From NCBI RefSeq assembly GCF_900112375.1, contig NZ_FOLS01000014.1, forward strand, positions 62,001-126,000: a DNA stretch of 64,000 nt, in the 5' to 3' direction. The DNA is from Pseudomonas citronellolis (lineage in GTDB: Bacteria; Pseudomonadota; Gammaproteobacteria; Pseudomonadales; Pseudomonadaceae). Within the stretch, counting starts at the first letter, position 1. The number at the start of each line of letters is the position of its first letter. Under the pieces are notes generated by a model. That model did no database searches, was not told the DNA's origin, and worked only from the letters and a program-made list of their open reading frames with translations. This document shows, piece after piece, positions 61,038 through 64,000 of this stretch. Both the position numbers and the translations under genes were made by a program.

Positions 61038-62594
61038 CTACTCCACCTGCAGAACCGCGCCTTCGCCCATCTGCCGCGCCAATTCCTCGCGGACCCTCGG
61101 CCGCGCATGGCGCAGCACCAGGTGCCGCCCCTCGCCGGCCAGCCGGCGGGCTTCCTGCTGCAGCATGTGCGCCCCGGCGAAGTCGATGAAGTTCACGTGC
61201 CTGGCATCCAGCACCAGGCGCCGGCCCTGGCTGGCCTGGATCAGGCGCTGCAGGTAGTCGCAGGCGCCGAAGAAGATCGAGCCTTCCACCCGCAGCACTT
61301 CCTCCTCGCTGGCCTGCCAGCGTTCCACTCGCGGCTGCGAGGTGCGCCGCAGGTAGAGCAGCAGCGAGGCCAGCACGCCCAGGTAGATGGCGTTCTGCAG
61401 CGGCAGCAGCAGGGTCGCCGCGGCGGTCAGGGCCATCACCGCGAACTCGCTGCGGCTGCCGCGCCAGAGGGCGCGCAGGGCCGGGCGGTCGACCAGGCCC
61501 CAGGCGATCAGCAGGATGCCGCCGGCCATGGCCGGCAGCGGGATGTGGGTGATCAGCCCGGCGCCGGCCACTGCCAGCACCGCGACCCAGGCGGCGGAGA
61601 ACACCCCGGCCAGCGGCGTGCGCGCGCCGGCTTCGAGGTTGAGCCCGGAGCGGGTGAAGGAGCCCGCCGAGAGGCTGCCGGAGAACCATGGGCCGACCAG
61701 GTTGGACAGGCCCTGGGCGCGGATTTCCTGGTTGGCGTCCAGCACCTGCTGGCTGCGCGCGGCCAGGGCGCGGGCGATGGACAGGCTGGTGACCAGGCCG
61801 AGCAGCCCGCAGGCCAGGGCCCCGGGCAGCAGCGCGGCGATGCCGGCCGCATCGACCTGCAACGGGCTGAACGGCGGCAGCGCGCTGGCGAAGGCCCGCA
61901 CCCGCGCCACGCCGCCGAACCATGCGGGCAGCGCCCAAACCGTCAGGCTGGCCACCAGCAGGCCGAACATCAGCGCCGGCCAGCGCGGCCGCAGCCAGCG
62001 GCACAGCAGGCTCGCCGCCAGGCTGAGCAGGCCGATGGCCAGGGACGCCGGCTCGCACTCGCCCAGCCGCGCCAGCAGCAGGCGCGTGCCGTCCAGGGCG
62101 CTGCCGCGGCTGTGCACTTCCACGCCGAGCAGGTAGGGCAACTGGCCCAGGGCGATGACCAGCGCCGCGCCCAGGGTGAAGCCGAGCATCACCGAGTGCG
62201 AGACGAAATTCAGCAGCACCCCGGCGCGCATCGCGCCCAGGGCCCATTGCAGGATGCCGGCGAGGAAGGTCAGCAGCAGCACGTACTGGATGAACGTCTC
62301 GCTGCCCGGCGGCGCCAGGGGCGCCACCGTGGCGTAGAGCACCACCGAGATGGCCGCGGTGGGCCCGCCGACCATGTGCCTGGAGGAGCCCCACAGGCAG
62401 GCCACCACCACCGGCAGCATGGCCGCGTACAGGCCGTACTGCGGCGGCAGCCCGGCGATCAGCGCGTAGGCGATGGACTGCGGCAGGGCCAGCACCGCGC
62501 CGGCCAGGCCGACCCAGGCTTCCCGCGCCATCGCCCGCGGGCCGAGGCCCGGCAGCCAGGCTAGGAACGGCAGCAAGCGATACAGGCGCTCCAT
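61038..62594 (-). CDS. SulP-family sulfate permease with STAS domain
   Basis: SulP proteins transport sulfate or other anions across the inner membrane. The 518-aa protein has about 12-14 membrane segments (family text GLAGAVLALPQSIAYALIAG and GPTAAISVVLYATVAPLA) and a C-terminal STAS domain (about 405-515, with LDARHVNFIDFAGAHMLQQE). It starts 6 bp after the binding-protein gene, downstream of betC, so it may handle sulfate released from choline-O-sulfate, or choline-O-sulfate itself. The direction and the ion carried are inference. Confidence 0.9.
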   Translation of the reverse strand: MERLYRLLPFLAWLPGLGPRAMAREAWVGLAGAVLALPQSIAYALIAGLPPQYGLYAAMLPVVVACLWGSSRHMVGGPTAAISVVLYATVAPLAPPGSETFIQYVLLLTFLAGILQWALGAMRAGVLLNFVSHSVMLGFTLGAALVIALGQLPYLLGVEVHSRGSALDGTRLLLARLGECEPASLAIGLLSLAASLLCRWLRPRWPALMFGLLVASLTVWALPAWFGGVARVRAFASALPPFSPLQVDAAGIAALLPGALACGLLGLVTSLSIARALAARSQQVLDANQEIRAQGLSNLVGPWFSGSLSAGSFTRSGLNLEAGARTPLAGVFSAAWVAVLAVAGAGLITHIPLPAMAGGILLIAWGLVDRPALRALWRGSRSEFAVMALTAAATLLLPLQNAIYLGVLASLLLYLRRTSQPRVERWQASEEEVLRVEGSIFFGACDYLQRLIQASQGRRLVLDARHVNFIDFAGAHMLQQEARRLAGEGRHLVLRHARPRVREELARQMGEGAVLQVE

Positions 62595-62600
62595 CGGCGG

Positions 62601-63524
62601 TCAGAGCTTGGCCTGCACGGCGGCCAGGGCATCGCCGCCGTCGCGGCTCTTCACCCCGTCCAGCCACTTGCCCAGGGCCTGCGGGTTGGCCTTGATCCAG
62701 GCCTTCACCGCGTCGGCGTTCTTCACGTTCTTCTCCAGCACCTCGGCCATGATGGCGTTCTCCATCTTCAGGTCGAAGCTCAGGTTGGCCAGCAGCTTGG
62801 CGCTGTTCGGGCACTGCTGGGCATAGCCGTTGCGGGTGACGGTGTAGACGCTGCCGGTGCTGCCGAAGTACTTGTCGCCGCCGGCCAGGTACTTCATGTC
62901 GTACTTCACGTTCATCGGGTGCGGCGTCCAGCCGAGGAAGACGATCCAGCGCTCGCGCTTAACCGCCCGGCTGACCTCGGCGAGCATCGCCTGCTCGCTG
63001 GACTCCACCAGCTTCCAGTCGCCCAGGCCGAACTCGTTGCCGCCGATCATCTTCTGGATCGACAGGTTGGCCGGCGCGCCCGAGCCGATGCCGTAGACCT
63101 TGTGGTTGAACTGGTCGGCGTGCTTCTGCAGGTCGGCGAAGTTCTTCACCCCGGCGTCGTAGACGTAGGTCGGCACGGCCAGGGTGAATTCGGTGCCCTC
63201 CAGGTTCTTCGCCAGTCGCGTGACCTGGCCGCTGGCGATGAACTGGTCATGGAAGCCCTGCTGCGCCGGCATCCAGTTGCCGAGGAAGGCGTCCACCTGG
63301 CCGTCGCGCAGGCCGCCGTAGGTGATCGGCACCGAAAGGGTGTCGACCTTGGCCTGGTAGCCGAGGCTGTCGAGCAGGAAGCTGGCGACGCCGTTGGTCA
63401 CGGCGATGTCGGTCCAGCCCGGATCGGCCAGTTTCACCGTGGCGCAGGCGTCGTCCTCGGCCTGCGCGGCCTGGCCGGCCAGCGCCATGGTGGTGGCCAG
63501 CAGCAATGCACTTAACTTGGTCAT
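62601..63524 (-). CDS. Choline/betaine-type ABC transporter substrate-binding protein (ChoX-like)
   Basis: A periplasmic binding protein of the ProX/OpuAC family for quaternary ammonium compounds. The 307-aa precursor starts MTKLSALLLATTMALAGQAA with cleavage near AQA|E (residue 22). Features are VKLADPGWTDIAVTNGVASF, FLGNWMPAQQGF and IVFLGWTPHPMNVKYDM, typical of choline/choline-sulfate or betaine binders. No permease or ATPase gene is adjacent in the window. It lies between betC and the SulP gene in one direction. Confidence 0.9.
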   Translation of the reverse strand: MTKLSALLLATTMALAGQAAQAEDDACATVKLADPGWTDIAVTNGVASFLLDSLGYQAKVDTLSVPITYGGLRDGQVDAFLGNWMPAQQGFHDQFIASGQVTRLAKNLEGTEFTLAVPTYVYDAGVKNFADLQKHADQFNHKVYGIGSGAPANLSIQKMIGGNEFGLGDWKLVESSEQAMLAEVSRAVKRERWIVFLGWTPHPMNVKYDMKYLAGGDKYFGSTGSVYTVTRNGYAQQCPNSAKLLANLSFDLKMENAIMAEVLEKNVKNADAVKAWIKANPQALGKWLDGVKSRDGGDALAAVQAKL

Positions 63525-63562
63525 GCTTATCTCCCCTCGGCTTTTTCTGGTTGTGGTTATGG

Positions 63563-64000
63563 TCAGGGTCTGGGGTAACGGGCGCGGCGCTCCAGGTCGT
63601 CCAGGTCGATGTGGTTGCGCATGTACTGCTGGCTGGCATCGACGAACGGCTGGTGGTCCCAGCTGGTCAGCCTGCCGCGCTGCAAGGCGTCGGCGACGAA
63701 GCGCCGGCGGCGCTGGCTGGCCAGCACGCGGGCGGTGATCGCCGGTATGTCCCAGCGCTGCCGGGCCTCGGCCAGGAAGGCGTCGAACAGCTCGCGGTGC
63801 GCCGCGGAGCCGGCCAGGTTCTCCAGCTCGCGCGGGTCGTTCTTCAGATCGTAGAGCAGGCATGGGTCCTGTTCGGAATAGACGAACTTGTAGTCGCCGC
63901 GGCGGATCATCATCAGCGGGCTGAGGGTGCCTTCGGCGGTGTATTCGCCGATCACCTCGTCGTGCCCGCCCTGGCCTTGCAGGTGCGGCAGCAGCGAGCG
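63563..64000 (-). CDS. betC: Choline sulfatase BetC (partial, N-terminus off the right edge)
   Basis: BetC hydrolyses choline-O-sulfate to choline and sulfate. Only the C-terminal 145 residues are visible, including GEYTAEGTLSPLMMIRRGDY, LYDLKNDPRELENLAG and the family tail with WDHQPFVDASQQYMRNHIDL. The catalytic Cys/formylglycine region lies beyond the window. The frame is open to base 64000. It leads a betC - binding protein - SulP set. Confidence 0.93.
   Translation of the reverse strand, partial: RSLLPHLQGQGGHDEVIGEYTAEGTLSPLMMIRRGDYKFVYSEQDPCLLYDLKNDPRELENLAGSAAHRELFDAFLAEARQRWDIPAITARVLASQRRRRFVADALQRGRLTSWDHQPFVDASQQYMRNHIDLDDLERRARYPRP

Overview
The window is a high-GC gammaproteobacterial chromosome segment spanning the replication origin. 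Gene order and protein sequences point to the genus Pseudomonas, close to the P. aeruginosa group: atp operon - parB/parA - rsmG/mnmG - mnmE/yidC/yidD/rnpA/rpmH - oriC - dnaA/dnaN/recF/gyrB - plsC/gmhB/glyS/glyQ - tag - (insert) - trkA/rsmB/fmt/def/tsaP/dprA/tsaC/qor/hemF/aroE. Species cannot be fixed from the sequence alone.

Left arm (1-14194). Nearly all core genes lie on the minus strand, reading away from oriC: atpI-B-E-F-H (atpH is cut by the window edge), parA-parB, mnmG-rsmG, mnmE, and rpmH-rnpA-yidD-yidC. Between mnmG and mnmE is a short accessory island (about 7640-10137). It holds a conserved hypothetical gene, the C-terminal end of a tyrosine recombinase, a RhuM-family gene, and a gene that matches only the N-terminal half of Mrr-like restriction proteins. 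I read it as the remains of a mobile defence or restriction island. The AT-rich mnmG upstream region carries many DnaA-box-like sites and resembles a second origin-like region at the position of oriC in E. coli.

Origin and right arm (14195-30278). oriC lies between rpmH and dnaA, with three perfect and two near-perfect DnaA boxes. dnaA-dnaN-recF-gyrB follow on the plus strand. Two perfect 16-bp parS sites lie inside recF and match the ParA/ParB pair in the window. After a gyrB terminator come NUDIX, plsC, gmhB and glyQS (minus), then tag, a lipid A acyltransferase homologue, mntH and a PilZ protein (plus).

Accessory block (30279-49144). First comes an iron-regulated cell-surface-signalling set: Fur box, FecI-type sigma factor, FecR, and an 817-aa TonB-dependent transducer. 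Next is a nearly complete ectoine uptake and degradation cluster: ABC importer ehuBCDA (minus), divergent MocR regulator enuR, then eutB, eutC, doeA, doeB, the Lrp-type regulator doeX, doeC and doeD (plus). No eutA is present. A yhhQ-type queuosine-precursor transporter, preceded by a strong preQ1-I riboswitch candidate, sits inside the cluster. Import of ectoine, hydrolysis by DoeA, deacetylation by DoeB, transamination by DoeD and oxidation by DoeC would yield aspartate.

Right end (49145-64000). Core genes resume on the minus strand: a TPR protein, trkA, rsmB, fmt and def. tsaP, dprA and tsaC follow on the plus strand. Then come qor (minus), hemF and aroE (plus), and a choline-O-sulfate set on the minus strand: betC (cut by the window edge), a choline/betaine binding protein and a SulP permease. 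Two 7-bp tandem repeat arrays separate trkA from the TPR gene.

Intergenic DNA is rich in REP-like palindromes and includes three copies of a ~288-bp non-coding composite element with REP-like inverted ends. I found no rRNA, tRNA, CRISPR array or intact insertion sequence.
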